This document shows positions 1 through 6,794 of a DNA stretch of 35,613 bases, piece by piece. The notes under the pieces were generated by a model, which was not told the origin of the DNA, made no database searches, and saw nothing but the letters and a program-made list of their open reading frames with translations. A program made the translations under genes and the position numbers. The stretch is from Salinivirgaceae bacterium (lineage in GTDB: Bacteria; Bacteroidota; Bacteroidia; Bacteroidales; SZUA-534): contig JAGCFC010000212.1 of the NCBI GenBank assembly GCA_017650325.1, positions 1 to 35,613 on the forward strand, in the 5' to 3' direction. Numbering within the stretch: position 1 is the stretch's first letter; each line of letters begins with the position of its first letter.

Positions 1-140
1 CGCCAGCATATCAATTCAATTTGAACCCCGACGGGGTGAAATAACACAGCCGTGGGTGTAAACCCACGGAAACGGTGCAATCCGCGGCGCAAACCCGGAA
101 CGGGTGACACAAAAATTGGGATGTGTCACACCTTCGGCGT
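1..140 (+). repeat. Long direct repeat, copy 1 (contains two-hairpin unit U1)
   Basis: This stretch recurs almost unchanged at about 5812-5955, and its part from about position 22 onward recurs at about 6419-6537. It starts with an AT-rich lead (CAGCATATCAATTCAATTTG), then the two-hairpin unit at 26-69, then a CCCGGAACGGG hairpin followed by TGACAC, and it ends facing an inverted GTGTCA plus CCTTCGGCG. Short open frames in it carry stop codons and match nothing recognisable, so it is read as non-coding. It lies just downstream of the first giant secreted-protein gene. Confidence 0.85.
26..69 (+). repeat. Two-hairpin palindromic unit U1
   Basis: Hairpin 1 is CCCC-GAC-GGGG (26-36). A 13-nt linker TGAAATAACACAG follows. 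Hairpin 2 (50-69) has arms CCGTGGG/CCCACGG around a TGTAAA loop. The same order of elements is seen in U2 to U8, with different but still complementary stems. Confidence 0.85.
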
Positions 141-193
141 TTTTTATTGGGCGCCCCATATGGTGAAAGTGTTTAGAAAATATTATAATCCAA

Positions 194-237
194 TTTTTTA
201 TAAATTTTTAATTCAAATTTCCCGCGTCAGCGATACA
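194..237. repeat. AT-rich shared flank ending in GTCAGCGATA
   Basis: A block of the form TTTTTTATAAATTT, then CAAATTTC, then GTCAGCGATA. Related copies lie at about 5751-5802 and 6656-6731. Two of the three copies lie directly between a giant gene's terminator and its hairpin repeats, so this block belongs to the duplicated downstream flank. Confidence 0.7.
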
Positions 238-241
238 AAAC

Positions 242-270
242 AAAAAAGGCCGCCCCATGGGGCGACCTTT
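242..270 (-). terminator. Intrinsic terminator of the first giant gene
   Basis: Read on the minus strand, arms GGTCGCCCC/GGGGCGGCC form a GC-rich stem (248-267) followed by TTTTTT, about 30 nt past the stop codon at 297-299. A near-identical terminator follows the paralogue at 6739-6768. Confidence 0.85.
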
Positions 271-296
271 TTATTATCATCTAAGCTGTGTGGCCG

Positions 297-3200
297 TTAC
301 GGCAGCACAACCTTTGTTGTCTCCTGCTCGAAGTTCACCATGTAAACTCCGGCTGTAGTCATCGGGATAACGGTGCGGGTGCTGGTTGCGTTTGCCTTGG
401 CTACCACGCGGCCGTTGATGTCGATAACGCTGATCTCGCAGCCGTCGGCTTCGGCAACCTCAACCACAATGGCTCCGTCCTGTGCGTAAACCAGTGCGCC
501 AGCTGACTCCTCGGCAATGGCGTTGCCGCCGTTTCCTGTTGCAGGAATAACGCCCTCGGTACGGCCCAGCTCAACTCCGCAGACGGTGCAGACTACAACT
601 GTGTCGCACTTGCCGTCGGTGGTCTCTGTTGCGGCCACCTTAACCTCTACTGTAGGCTCGCCCGGCTTGTGGCCTGCGGCTGCAACTACATCGGTCTTCT
701 CCTCGTGCTTGCAGAGGCTGCAGGTCATGAGTGTGTAGCCCTCCTCGGTGCAGGTCGGTGCAACAACAGCTGTTGTGTAGCTGTGGATTGCGGGTATCTC
801 CTGCTCTGCGCTGAGCTTCTTGGTGTTGCCTGCAAGGTCTTTCACTGTGGCGCTGACGCCGACTGTGATATCAACGCACGGATCAAGAGTTACCGAAGCG
901 GTGAAGGTGACATTGTCTTTAGTCTTAAGCGAGTTGAGTGTGGCTCCTGTGAGCTTGATACCGCTCTGGTCGAAGCCTGTAACCTGCTCGCTGAACTTGA
1001 TTGTAAGATCAACATTCATGCCGTCCTGGCTCAAATCGAAGCCTGCAATCTGCGGTGCCTTGTTGTCGATTGTTACAGGGAAGTTGCGCGACAATGTGCC
1101 AACTGCCGGCAATGCTATCGTATCAACAACATTAGAACCGTCGAGAACAACAATGTGATCGTTCATATAAACGCTGTCCTCAGTATAATCGAACAGGGCA
1201 ACATTGTCGGCACTCTGCACGGCATAGAGGAAGGTGAGCGTGTAGAGGTCGTCGCGGCTGTCGTCGAGAGCGGTGCTGTCGAGAACAGCGAAGCTGCCGG
1301 TGTTCATCTTCAACTGCGGCATTGCCTCCAAATCTTCGTTCTCATCTACAACCACGGTGCCGTCGAAGGTTACATTGATGGCGATGGTATCGTTGGCAAC
1401 AGCGTAGCGGCTATTTGGTGTGCTCACTGCAATCACCTGAGTGTTGTTGGCAACACCTACAACCGGAATGGTGTCCGGTTTCCGTGAGCCGTGCTCGATA
1501 TAAAGTGTATCAAGGAATTTGCCCGGCTCATCGCTATAGAATTTGAAGCGGAATGTGATTGAATCGTCGGGATAAGCGACACTGTTTGTTACATAGGTAT
1601 ATGTGAATTTGTCACCCTCTTTAAACCAGATATCAGAAAATCCGACATTTGTTGTACCATAGTTGCGCAGCGTGATTGTCGAGTAGGCTGCGTTGCCAGT
1701 GTGAACAGGTGCAAACGCAATTTCATCTTTGTTGAAATCGTACTTAAACTGCTCTTCGATGTCAATAGCCACTTCGAACTCTATATACGGATTCTCGGCA
1801 TCGTTTGTGTTATAAGAGAAGTATTCATATTCTGTGCTTCCAGTATAAGTCCAGCCCTTAATTGGAATTTCAAACTTAATGTCGGTTGAAGCACCGGCTG
1901 CCACAACAATGGTATCGGTGTTGTTCATCAACTTAAGTGCGGTTGATGTGCCGGCGTTTGTGACAGTGGCGGTGGCGGTGGCTATTTTCTTGTCGTAATC
2001 GATTGTCGCAACAAGTTCATCTTCGAATACAGCTGTTGGCGACACCACTGCGGTTCCCTTCAGTGTTATCTCAAAGGTGTCTTTCTTTGTTTCAGACCCT
2101 ACTGTGTAGTAGTAAGTGGCCACCTTGAGGGTGTTGGTGAATGGGCCGGCCTCGGTTGGCACAAATCCAACTTCACTCCAATCGTTAGTAAGCGGATTCT
2201 CGTCATCGACAACCCAGAAGTTTTCGAAGCTGAAACTACCGCAGCCTTCATTCTCGTATGTTACATATTGCCATGCTTCGGTGCCTACTGAAACCTCGCC
2301 AAAGTCGATAACCTCGGGGAGCACAAGTTTGGGTGCGTTTATAACTCTAACCTTGCCATTCATTGTAATGTCTTCATTGTACGGGTCATTGGTGGTGAAA
2401 TGGTAGTCGAAACTTTTTTCACCAATGCCATCGGGATAGACGGTCATCTCTATTTCGAGAGTATCGCCGGCGTTGGCGGTTTGTGTCTCAGTGGCAGCGA
2501 ATTCAAAACTTTGACCATTATTTGTTTCAGCCAGATTTATGGTTTGCAAAACTTTAGTGCCATTGCTAATGATTAATTTTCCGTTAGCACCATAAGGCCA
2601 AACTGTTATATGGCCTTCGGTTGTTGGACTATAAATGCTGAAGTTACCATAGAATGGAGCACCATAAACATTGTTGCCTTCGGCATCGTAAATATTAAAA
2701 CCACCATTACCTATATTGGTTCCTTCCTGATACTCAAATTTGATTGGCTCGGTAATAACAAGTGGGGCAGTGCCTGAGTTGGTAACGCGGCCTTTGAGTG
2801 TTACTCTGCCCTCGTCGCAACCAACAGTGTCAGGTTTGAATCCTAAATTATTATCAGCATCATAGTTGTAAGAGTATTCGGCTATCGGCAAACCAGTACC
2901 AGTACCTGTAAGCTGTACGGTAGTGGTTGCATTGTCGGCTGTGGTGATGGTGAGGGTGGCGGTGCGGGTGCCAATCTCGCTTGGCATAAAGAAGACAGGG
3001 ATTTCAACTGTCTGGCGAGGGGCAATTGTACCATCAGAAAGTGTTTTTGTGAACTCTCCTGGATTCTCGGGGTCAGGGAATATAAAATCACCTTCGCCAA
3101 TGGCTAACGAGCTGATGCTTAGCGGGCCACAGCCGGTGTTTGCAATGGTAAGCACCGATGAACCATATAAGTATGAATTCTCGGGGTCGATTGCCTGACT

Positions 3201-5279
3201 GCCAAAGTCAATGTTCTCGGCAACAGTCATTTCCGGTTCACCTGGGGTGAGAGCCACATAGATGTAATCGACAGCCCCGGCCACATTTACAGAATTCACG
3301 GGGATAGCGGTGGGCTCACTAAAGGAATGAGAATTTAACATGAAAGTCAGTTGGTTTATGGTTGCACCATTGGCAACAGTAAGGGGTTCAATGCCGCTCA
3401 TTACAAATGATGCAGTATTATGAGTGCCACCATCGATGGTCGCCTTATCAAGCAAGGTTTCTCCATTAAATATCACAGTAACATATCCCCCGTTCCAGCC
3501 GTCACCATAGGAGTCATACATGTCGAGAGTATATTTCCCGAAAGGCAGATCAATTTCCGCGCTGTAGTTAGTATAACTTGAATATGTGCCACCTAGAACA
3601 CTATAAACAGATTTTCCTTCAGAATTGAGAATATTATAATACATCTCACCTCCATAATTGCCAGAGTATATTTGTAATATAATTTTTGGCTCAGTACCAA
3701 TTGTCATTATAGCTCCACTGTTGTTTGTAAATGTGAAAGAAGCTGTGGCGGTATTGGCTTCGCAATCCACCGTGGCGGTAACAACATCGTCAGGAATAGT
3801 GTAGTTGAGTTCCGAAACATTGGCAACAAAAGGAATTTTTATTGTTCCGGCATTTTCGGTAACAACGGTCAGAGTGTCTTTATACTCACCGGTGTTTTCG
3901 GTATAGAAACCAATAATCGCGCCAACAGAATCGCCGGCAGCCAAGTACCCCTCAAAATAATTAGGAACAAAGTTGACAATGCCGTAATTATCAGTGCCAA
4001 GCGAAGGAATCTCGTCGAACCAAATGGGCTGGCAACCGGTGTTTTTAATCCATGCTGTCTGCCTTTTGGCTTCGTATCCGGCAAAGGCCGAGAACTGTAA
4101 GCCGCTGGTTGCCTCATATTCCGGTTCAACATCAACATTGATTTCCAAGGTTGTAAATGTGTTGCCGTTATTCATAATTTTAACGGTGCGAGAGCCAAGC
4201 TCTGCTGTTGCCGTAATGTTGATGGTTACCTGCTCGCCTGCTCCAAGGTCGAAATAAGTCTGCGACATTTCAATGCCTTTGGGTGTTGCGCTGATTTTTT
4301 CTGTTTTATACAAGATGTCATTGTCCCAAGACGTAATATATGGATTGCCATCGGCATCGAAGCCGGCAACCACACCATAATAATAGAACGCACCTTTTAT
4401 TGACATTTTACCATTTTCGAAGCTGAAGATAGAAGTGTTATAATAATCGTCTGATGTCCAGAACAGTCCTGTTACAGGGTTGTAGTTAACAGAATAATAA
4501 AAATAGTAGTTAACGGTACCATAGTCGGCTTTCAGGTTGCCGTTGGTGTCGAAAGATTTTACACGCGATGATGTGTAACTACCTCTTTCGAATGTAAGCA
4601 GTTCGGTTCCGTTCCACACAACTAATACCGAGTAGTCTAACTCAATTTTTTTGCCAGTGGGGTCCAAATTTGCATCGAGGGCATAGATGTTGCCATCGTA
4701 GTCAGCCGCCCAGAAGGTTTTGCCGTCGTAGGCAAGGCTGCGATAGTCGTTTCCATTCGGTGTATATTTGCGAATTGTGGCACCCGTGGCCAGGTCTGTT
4801 CTTACAACAGCCTCGTAATCATAATTGTAAGTGTAGGCGTAGCCGTTTACCTCGAAATAGTTAAGAATATCGCGGTTTTCCCAGCTAAGGCTGTATTCAC
4901 CATAAACAGAATCCCCCAGCTCAATGTCGGGATATAAGGTGTTGTTGTTTGCGTCTCGGAATTGGAAAATGCCAGTAATCCGCTCGTCGCTGTTGTTTTT
5001 AATAACCAGCGGGCGGCTCTTAGTCTCACCGCAGTTGGTAATGGTAAACTGCATGGTGCCGTTTGGGGTAAGGGTCAACCTGTCATCACCGCCATCTTTG
5101 GCAGCGTCGCTTTTTGCTTTTCCAAAGAACGTGTATTCGCCCGGGGCTTCTTTCCGTTCTTTCTTCTCTCTGAGCTCTTTCTTGTGCTCATCTTTGAGTT
5201 TGTCTTTAGGCCCTTGCGCCTGCGCGGATGTACCGCCAAAGGCTATCAAAGCCGCAAGAATCAGTAAAGATTTCTTCAT
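297..5279 (-). CDS. Giant secreted T9SS-sorted multidomain surface protein (paralogue 1)
   Basis: 1660 aa. The start is supported by a clear signal peptide (MKKSLLILAALIAFGG, cleavage near AQAQG, about residue 22). It is followed by a highly charged Lys/Glu linker (about 24-45). Residues about 130-335 contain repeated FWxA and YDG-like strands typical of a beta-propeller. The middle holds several Ig-like domains of the ASPM/SPD-2/Hydin (choice-of-anchor D) type, marked by DFG, NTGCG and LTGTG motifs near residues 700-830 and 1030-1150. A DSYGDGWNGG module lies near 590. Residues about 1500-1575 carry two CxxC knuckles (TCSLCKH, CTVCG). The last 75 or so residues match a type A T9SS sorting domain (VIDINGRVV, GVYMVNF, KVVLP end). 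Role inferred: surface-attached or released protein, possibly adhesive; no enzymatic motif seen. It is close to the protein encoded at 6795-12203. Confidence 0.85.
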   Translation of the reverse strand: MKKSLLILAALIAFGGTSAQAQGPKDKLKDEHKKELREKKERKEAPGEYTFFGKAKSDAAKDGGDDRLTLTPNGTMQFTITNCGETKSRPLVIKNNSDERITGIFQFRDANNNTLYPDIELGDSVYGEYSLSWENRDILNYFEVNGYAYTYNYDYEAVVRTDLATGATIRKYTPNGNDYRSLAYDGKTFWAADYDGNIYALDANLDPTGKKIELDYSVLVVWNGTELLTFERGSYTSSRVKSFDTNGNLKADYGTVNYYFYYSVNYNPVTGLFWTSDDYYNTSIFSFENGKMSIKGAFYYYGVVAGFDADGNPYITSWDNDILYKTEKISATPKGIEMSQTYFDLGAGEQVTINITATAELGSRTVKIMNNGNTFTTLEINVDVEPEYEATSGLQFSAFAGYEAKRQTAWIKNTGCQPIWFDEIPSLGTDNYGIVNFVPNYFEGYLAAGDSVGAIIGFYTENTGEYKDTLTVVTENAGTIKIPFVANVSELNYTIPDDVVTATVDCEANTATASFTFTNNSGAIMTIGTEPKIILQIYSGNYGGEMYYNILNSEGKSVYSVLGGTYSSYTNYSAEIDLPFGKYTLDMYDSYGDGWNGGYVTVIFNGETLLDKATIDGGTHNTASFVMSGIEPLTVANGATINQLTFMLNSHSFSEPTAIPVNSVNVAGAVDYIYVALTPGEPEMTVAENIDFGSQAIDPENSYLYGSSVLTIANTGCGPLSISSLAIGEGDFIFPDPENPGEFTKTLSDGTIAPRQTVEIPVFFMPSEIGTRTATLTITTADNATTTVQLTGTGTGLPIAEYSYNYDADNNLGFKPDTVGCDEGRVTLKGRVTNSGTAPLVITEPIKFEYQEGTNIGNGGFNIYDAEGNNVYGAPFYGNFSIYSPTTEGHITVWPYGANGKLIISNGTKVLQTINLAETNNGQSFEFAATETQTANAGDTLEIEMTVYPDGIGEKSFDYHFTTNDPYNEDITMNGKVRVINAPKLVLPEVIDFGEVSVGTEAWQYVTYENEGCGSFSFENFWVVDDENPLTNDWSEVGFVPTEAGPFTNTLKVATYYYTVGSETKKDTFEITLKGTAVVSPTAVFEDELVATIDYDKKIATATATVTNAGTSTALKLMNNTDTIVVAAGASTDIKFEIPIKGWTYTGSTEYEYFSYNTNDAENPYIEFEVAIDIEEQFKYDFNKDEIAFAPVHTGNAAYSTITLRNYGTTNVGFSDIWFKEGDKFTYTYVTNSVAYPDDSITFRFKFYSDEPGKFLDTLYIEHGSRKPDTIPVVGVANNTQVIAVSTPNSRYAVANDTIAINVTFDGTVVVDENEDLEAMPQLKMNTGSFAVLDSTALDDSRDDLYTLTFLYAVQSADNVALFDYTEDSVYMNDHIVVLDGSNVVDTIALPAVGTLSRNFPVTIDNKAPQIAGFDLSQDGMNVDLTIKFSEQVTGFDQSGIKLTGATLNSLKTKDNVTFTASVTLDPCVDITVGVSATVKDLAGNTKKLSAEQEIPAIHSYTTAVVAPTCTEEGYTLMTCSLCKHEEKTDVVAAAGHKPGEPTVEVKVAATETTDGKCDTVVVCTVCGVELGRTEGVIPATGNGGNAIAEESAGALVYAQDGAIVVEVAEADGCEISVIDINGRVVAKANATSTRTVIPMTTAGVYMVNFEQETTKVVLP

Positions 5280-5312
5280 TTTAAAATAAATTAAGTTAAT
5301 AATAAAGATACA

Positions 5313-5350
5313 AAAACGCCATGCGCCAGCAGATGCTAATCAGGCATTTT
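5313..5350 (-). promoter_or_regulatory. 5'-terminal stem-loop in the leader of paralogue 1
   Basis: On the minus strand, arms AAAATGCC/GGCGTTTT enclose a loop of about 22 nt, starting about where transcription should begin given the -7 box at 5357-5364. Paralogue 2 has a similar stem at the same place (12241-12274) with altered bases. It could stabilise the mRNA or act as an attenuator; this is inferred. Confidence 0.5.
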
Positions 5351-5356
5351 AAGTTA

Positions 5357-5364
5357 CAAATATA
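5357..5364 (-). promoter_or_regulatory. Bacteroidota -7 promoter element of paralogue 1
   Basis: TATATTTG on the minus strand fits the TAnnTTTG consensus, about 78 nt before the start codon. No clear -33 TTTG is present. Paralogue 2 has TAACTTTG at the equivalent place. Confidence 0.55.
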
Positions 5365-5394
5365 GTAATTTTTTTTATCGATTATAGGGGGAGG

Positions 5395-5716
5395 TATTAG
5401 GTATTAGGTATTGGGTGTTGGGGATAAGGCATAAGTGATTAGTGATTAGTGATTAGTGATTAATGATTAGCGATAAGGCACATGGCATAAGGCAGAAGGC
5501 ACATGGCATAAGGCATAAGTGGTAAATGATTAATGATAAATGATAAGGCATAAGGCACATGGCATAAGTGATAAGGGATAAGTGATACGTGATAAGTGAT
5601 TAATGATTAATGATAAGGCATAAGTGGTAAGTGATTAATGATTAATGATAAGGCAGAAGGCACATGGCATAAGGCATAAGTGGTAAGTGATAAGTGGCAA
5701 GGTAAAAGGGATAAGG
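5395..5716 (+). repeat. Phase-locked heptanucleotide tandem array (46 units)
   Basis: From TATTAGG at 5395 to GATAAGG at 5710-5716 the sequence divides into 46 consecutive 7-mers with no phase shift. Common units are GATAAGG, CATAAGG, CATAAGT, GATTAAT, GATAAGT, GATTAGT, CACATGG and GGTAAGT. Higher-order blocks recur, for example GATAAGG-CAGAAGG or CACATGG followed by CATAAGG. TAA or TTA occurs in most units, and 7 is not a multiple of 3, so the plus strand is closed in all frames. It lies upstream of paralogue 1, beyond its promoter. Confidence 0.9.
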
Positions 5717-5811
5717 GTATGGATGATTAAGGGTAAATTATTACAATTCAACTTTTTATAAATTTTATTTCTGATTTTGTTCAAATTTCTCGTGTCAGCG
5801 ATAACATTTTT

Positions 5812-5955
5812 AGCGCCAGCATATCAATTCAATTTGAACCCCGACGGGGTGAAATAACACAGCCGTGGGTGTAAACCCACGGAAACAGTGCAATCCGCGG
5901 CGCAAACCCGGAACGGATGACACAAAAATTGGAATATGTCACGCCTTCGGCGTTT
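5812..5955 (+). repeat. Long direct repeat, copy 2
   Basis: Matches 1-140 with only a few substitutions, including the AT-rich lead, the CCCCGACGGGG hairpin and the CCCACGG hairpin, and it again ends in ACGCCTTCGGCG. It is followed by different hairpin units rather than by a giant gene. Confidence 0.85.
5839..5882 (+). repeat. Two-hairpin unit U2
   Basis: Hairpin 1 CCCC-GAC-GGGG (5839-5849), linker TGAAATAACACAG, hairpin 2 arms CCGTGGG/CCCACGG with TGTAAA loop (5863-5882). Identical to U1. Confidence 0.85.
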
Positions 5956-5971
5956 TTGGTGTAAAGAATAA

Positions 5972-6025
5972 TTGCCTGAAAGACAATATTTTCATAACCG
6001 CGGATAAGCGAAGCGCAATCCGTGG
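5972..6025 (+). repeat. Two-hairpin unit U3
   Basis: Hairpin 1 TTGCCT-GAA-AGACAA (5972-5986) has one mismatch. The linker TATTTTCATAA follows. Hairpin 2 has arms CCGCGGAT/ATCCGTGG around loop AAGCGAAGCGCA (5998-6025). Its stems share no sequence with U1, but the layout and the GAA triloop are the same. Confidence 0.75.
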
Positions 6026-6048
6026 TATTGACACACTCAAGAATACAG

Positions 6049-6089
6049 TCTGGAAGACTGCACTTTGCAAGGTTCGCTCTTCCAGAGCG
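6049..6089. repeat. Nested inverted repeat in the palindrome cluster
   Basis: TCTGGAAGA (6049-6057) is complementary to TCTTCCAGA (6078-6086). The second arm also takes part in a local palindrome CGCTCT-TCC-AGAGCG (6075-6089). It belongs to the same hairpin-rich cluster but does not show the full two-hairpin layout. Confidence 0.6.
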
Positions 6090-6110
6090 TTGCTCTATAT
6101 GGTATGCGGG

Positions 6111-6164
6111 CCGGCGGCTGCGCTCCGCTTGCGGCCGGTTATGCGGATTAAGTCCTTCGGACTT
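6111..6164 (-). repeat. Two-hairpin unit U4 (inverted)
   Basis: On the minus strand: hairpin 1 AAGTCC-GAA-GGACTT (6150-6164), a short linker containing CATAA, and hairpin 2 with imperfect arms starting CCGGCCGC and ending GCCGCCGG around AAGCGGAGCGCA (6111-6138). The loop matches that of U3. Confidence 0.75.
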
Positions 6165-6192
6165 TTTGGAGACCTTGCGGGCGGAAAAATGC

Positions 6193-6255
6193 GGGCTGAA
6201 AGCCCCAATCATTTATAACCCAACGCAAAGTGAGCGCAGCGAACGACACGTTGGG
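6193..6255 (+). repeat. Two-hairpin unit U5
   Basis: Hairpin 1 GGGCT-GAA-AGCCC (6193-6205), linker CAATCATTTATAA, hairpin 2 arms CCCAACG/CGTTGGG (6219-6225 and 6249-6255). The longer loop contains AGTGAGCGCAGCG, again the AGCGCA loop type. Confidence 0.8.
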
Positions 6256-6320
6256 TAACACGCCGTCCATCACCATGGCACGCTGTAAGCGCAACTCATG
6301 CTATCGCTTTTTTATGTATT

Positions 6321-6352
6321 GCCCCTGTAGGGCGCCATCGTTGCTCCGCAAC
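6321..6352 (-). repeat. Degenerate or partial hairpin units
   Basis: GCCCCTGTAGGGC (6321-6333) is a hairpin-1-like palindrome with a changed loop, next to GTTGC-TCC-GCAAC (6340-6352). A matching hairpin 2 on the minus-strand side is only weakly visible (arms GCATG/CGTGC near 6280-6310). Read as decayed copies. Confidence 0.5.
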
Positions 6353-6356
6353 TTTA

Positions 6357-6410
6357 CCCAAGGCGACGCTGCGCTTGCCTTGGGCTATGAATAAATTGCC
6401 CCTTCAGGGC
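6357..6410 (-). repeat. Two-hairpin unit U6 (inverted)
   Basis: On the minus strand: hairpin 1 GCCCT-GAA-GGGGC (6398-6410), linker AATTTATTCATAG, hairpin 2 arms CCCAAGGC/GCCTTGGG around AAGCGCAGCGTC (6357-6384). U6 and U7 lie back to back, 12 nt apart. Confidence 0.85.
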
Positions 6411-6418
6411 GAAATTAT

Positions 6419-6537
6419 TGAACCCCGACGGGGTGAAATAACACAGCCGTGGGTGTAAACCCACGGAAACAGTGCAATCCGCAGCGCGAACCCGGAACGG
6501 GTGACACAAAATTGGGATGTGTCACACCTTCGGCGTT
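6419..6537 (+). repeat. Long direct repeat, copy 3, downstream flank of paralogue 2
   Basis: Matches about 22-140 with a few substitutions. Together with 6605-6794 it reproduces the whole downstream flank of paralogue 1 up to its terminator and stop codon, except for a 67-bp extra segment at 6538-6604. Confidence 0.85.
6423..6466 (+). repeat. Two-hairpin unit U7
   Basis: Hairpin 1 CCCC-GAC-GGGG (6423-6433), linker TGAAATAACACAG, hairpin 2 arms CCGTGGG/CCCACGG with TGTAAA loop (6447-6466). Same sequence as U1 and U2. Confidence 0.85.
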
Positions 6538-6604
6538 CCATTCGGGTTTCATCAAATTACCGGGGTTTACACCCCGGCCTGTTATATGTCACGCCTTCGG
6601 CGTT
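6538..6604 (-). mobile_element. Extra 67-bp segment carrying two-hairpin unit U8
   Basis: Absent from the otherwise matching flank of paralogue 1, where CACCTTCGGCGTT runs directly into TTTTATTGGGCGCCC. Here the run is interrupted by a full minus-strand unit: hairpin 1 CGCC-GAA-GGCG (6592-6602), linker TGACATATAACAGG, hairpin 2 CCGGGG-TGTAAA-CCCCGG (6560-6577). The segment is bounded by near-identical 15-nt repeats, CACACCTTCGGCGTT (6523-6537) and CACGCCTTCGGCGTT (6590-6604). It could be a mobile-unit insertion, or loss of a unit from the other copy by recombination between the repeats. Confidence 0.65.
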
Positions 6605-6738
6605 TTTTATTGGGCGCCCTATCGAGTAGAAGTGTTTAGAAAATATTATAAACCAATTTTTTATAAATTTTTAATCCAAATTTTATTCAAATTTCTCGCG
6701 AAGCGATAACATACCCTCCCGCGTCAGCGATACCCAAC

Positions 6739-6768
6739 AAAAAAGGTCGCCCCATGGGGGCGACCTTT
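6739..6768 (-). terminator. Intrinsic terminator of paralogue 2
   Basis: On the minus strand, arms GGTCGCCCC/GGGGCGACC close around a tiny loop (6745-6765) and are followed by TTTTTT. It is equivalent to 242-270, and the duplicated flank therefore includes the terminator. Confidence 0.85.
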
Positions 6769-6794
6769 CTCGTATCATCTAAGCTGTGTGGCCG

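Noticed and set aside
669-1487. Open frame of 272 codons on the plus strand, opposite paralogue 1
   Set aside because: Cys-rich, low-complexity translation that mirrors the sense codons of the giant gene. A related antisense frame opposite paralogue 2 (7167-7625) follows from the shared DNA. No start signal or domain.
5395-5716. CRISPR array
   Set aside because: Units are 7 bp and contiguous, with no 20-40 bp spacers, and no cas gene is seen.
6150-6168. Rho-independent terminator on the plus strand
   Set aside because: AGTCC-TTCG-GGACT followed by TTTT fits, but there is no plus-strand gene upstream, and the hairpin is explained as hairpin 1 of unit U4.
5829-6258. Overlapping open frames of 78-127 codons in the palindrome cluster
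   Set aside because: They run through hairpin repeats and their translations reflect the repeat (GVNPRK, NPRRKPGT). The same peptide starts appear at 52 and 6449 because the DNA is repeated.
5839-6604. Insertion sequence with transposase
   Set aside because: No transposase frame is present. The palindromes are independent short units in mixed orientation, not a pair of terminal repeats.
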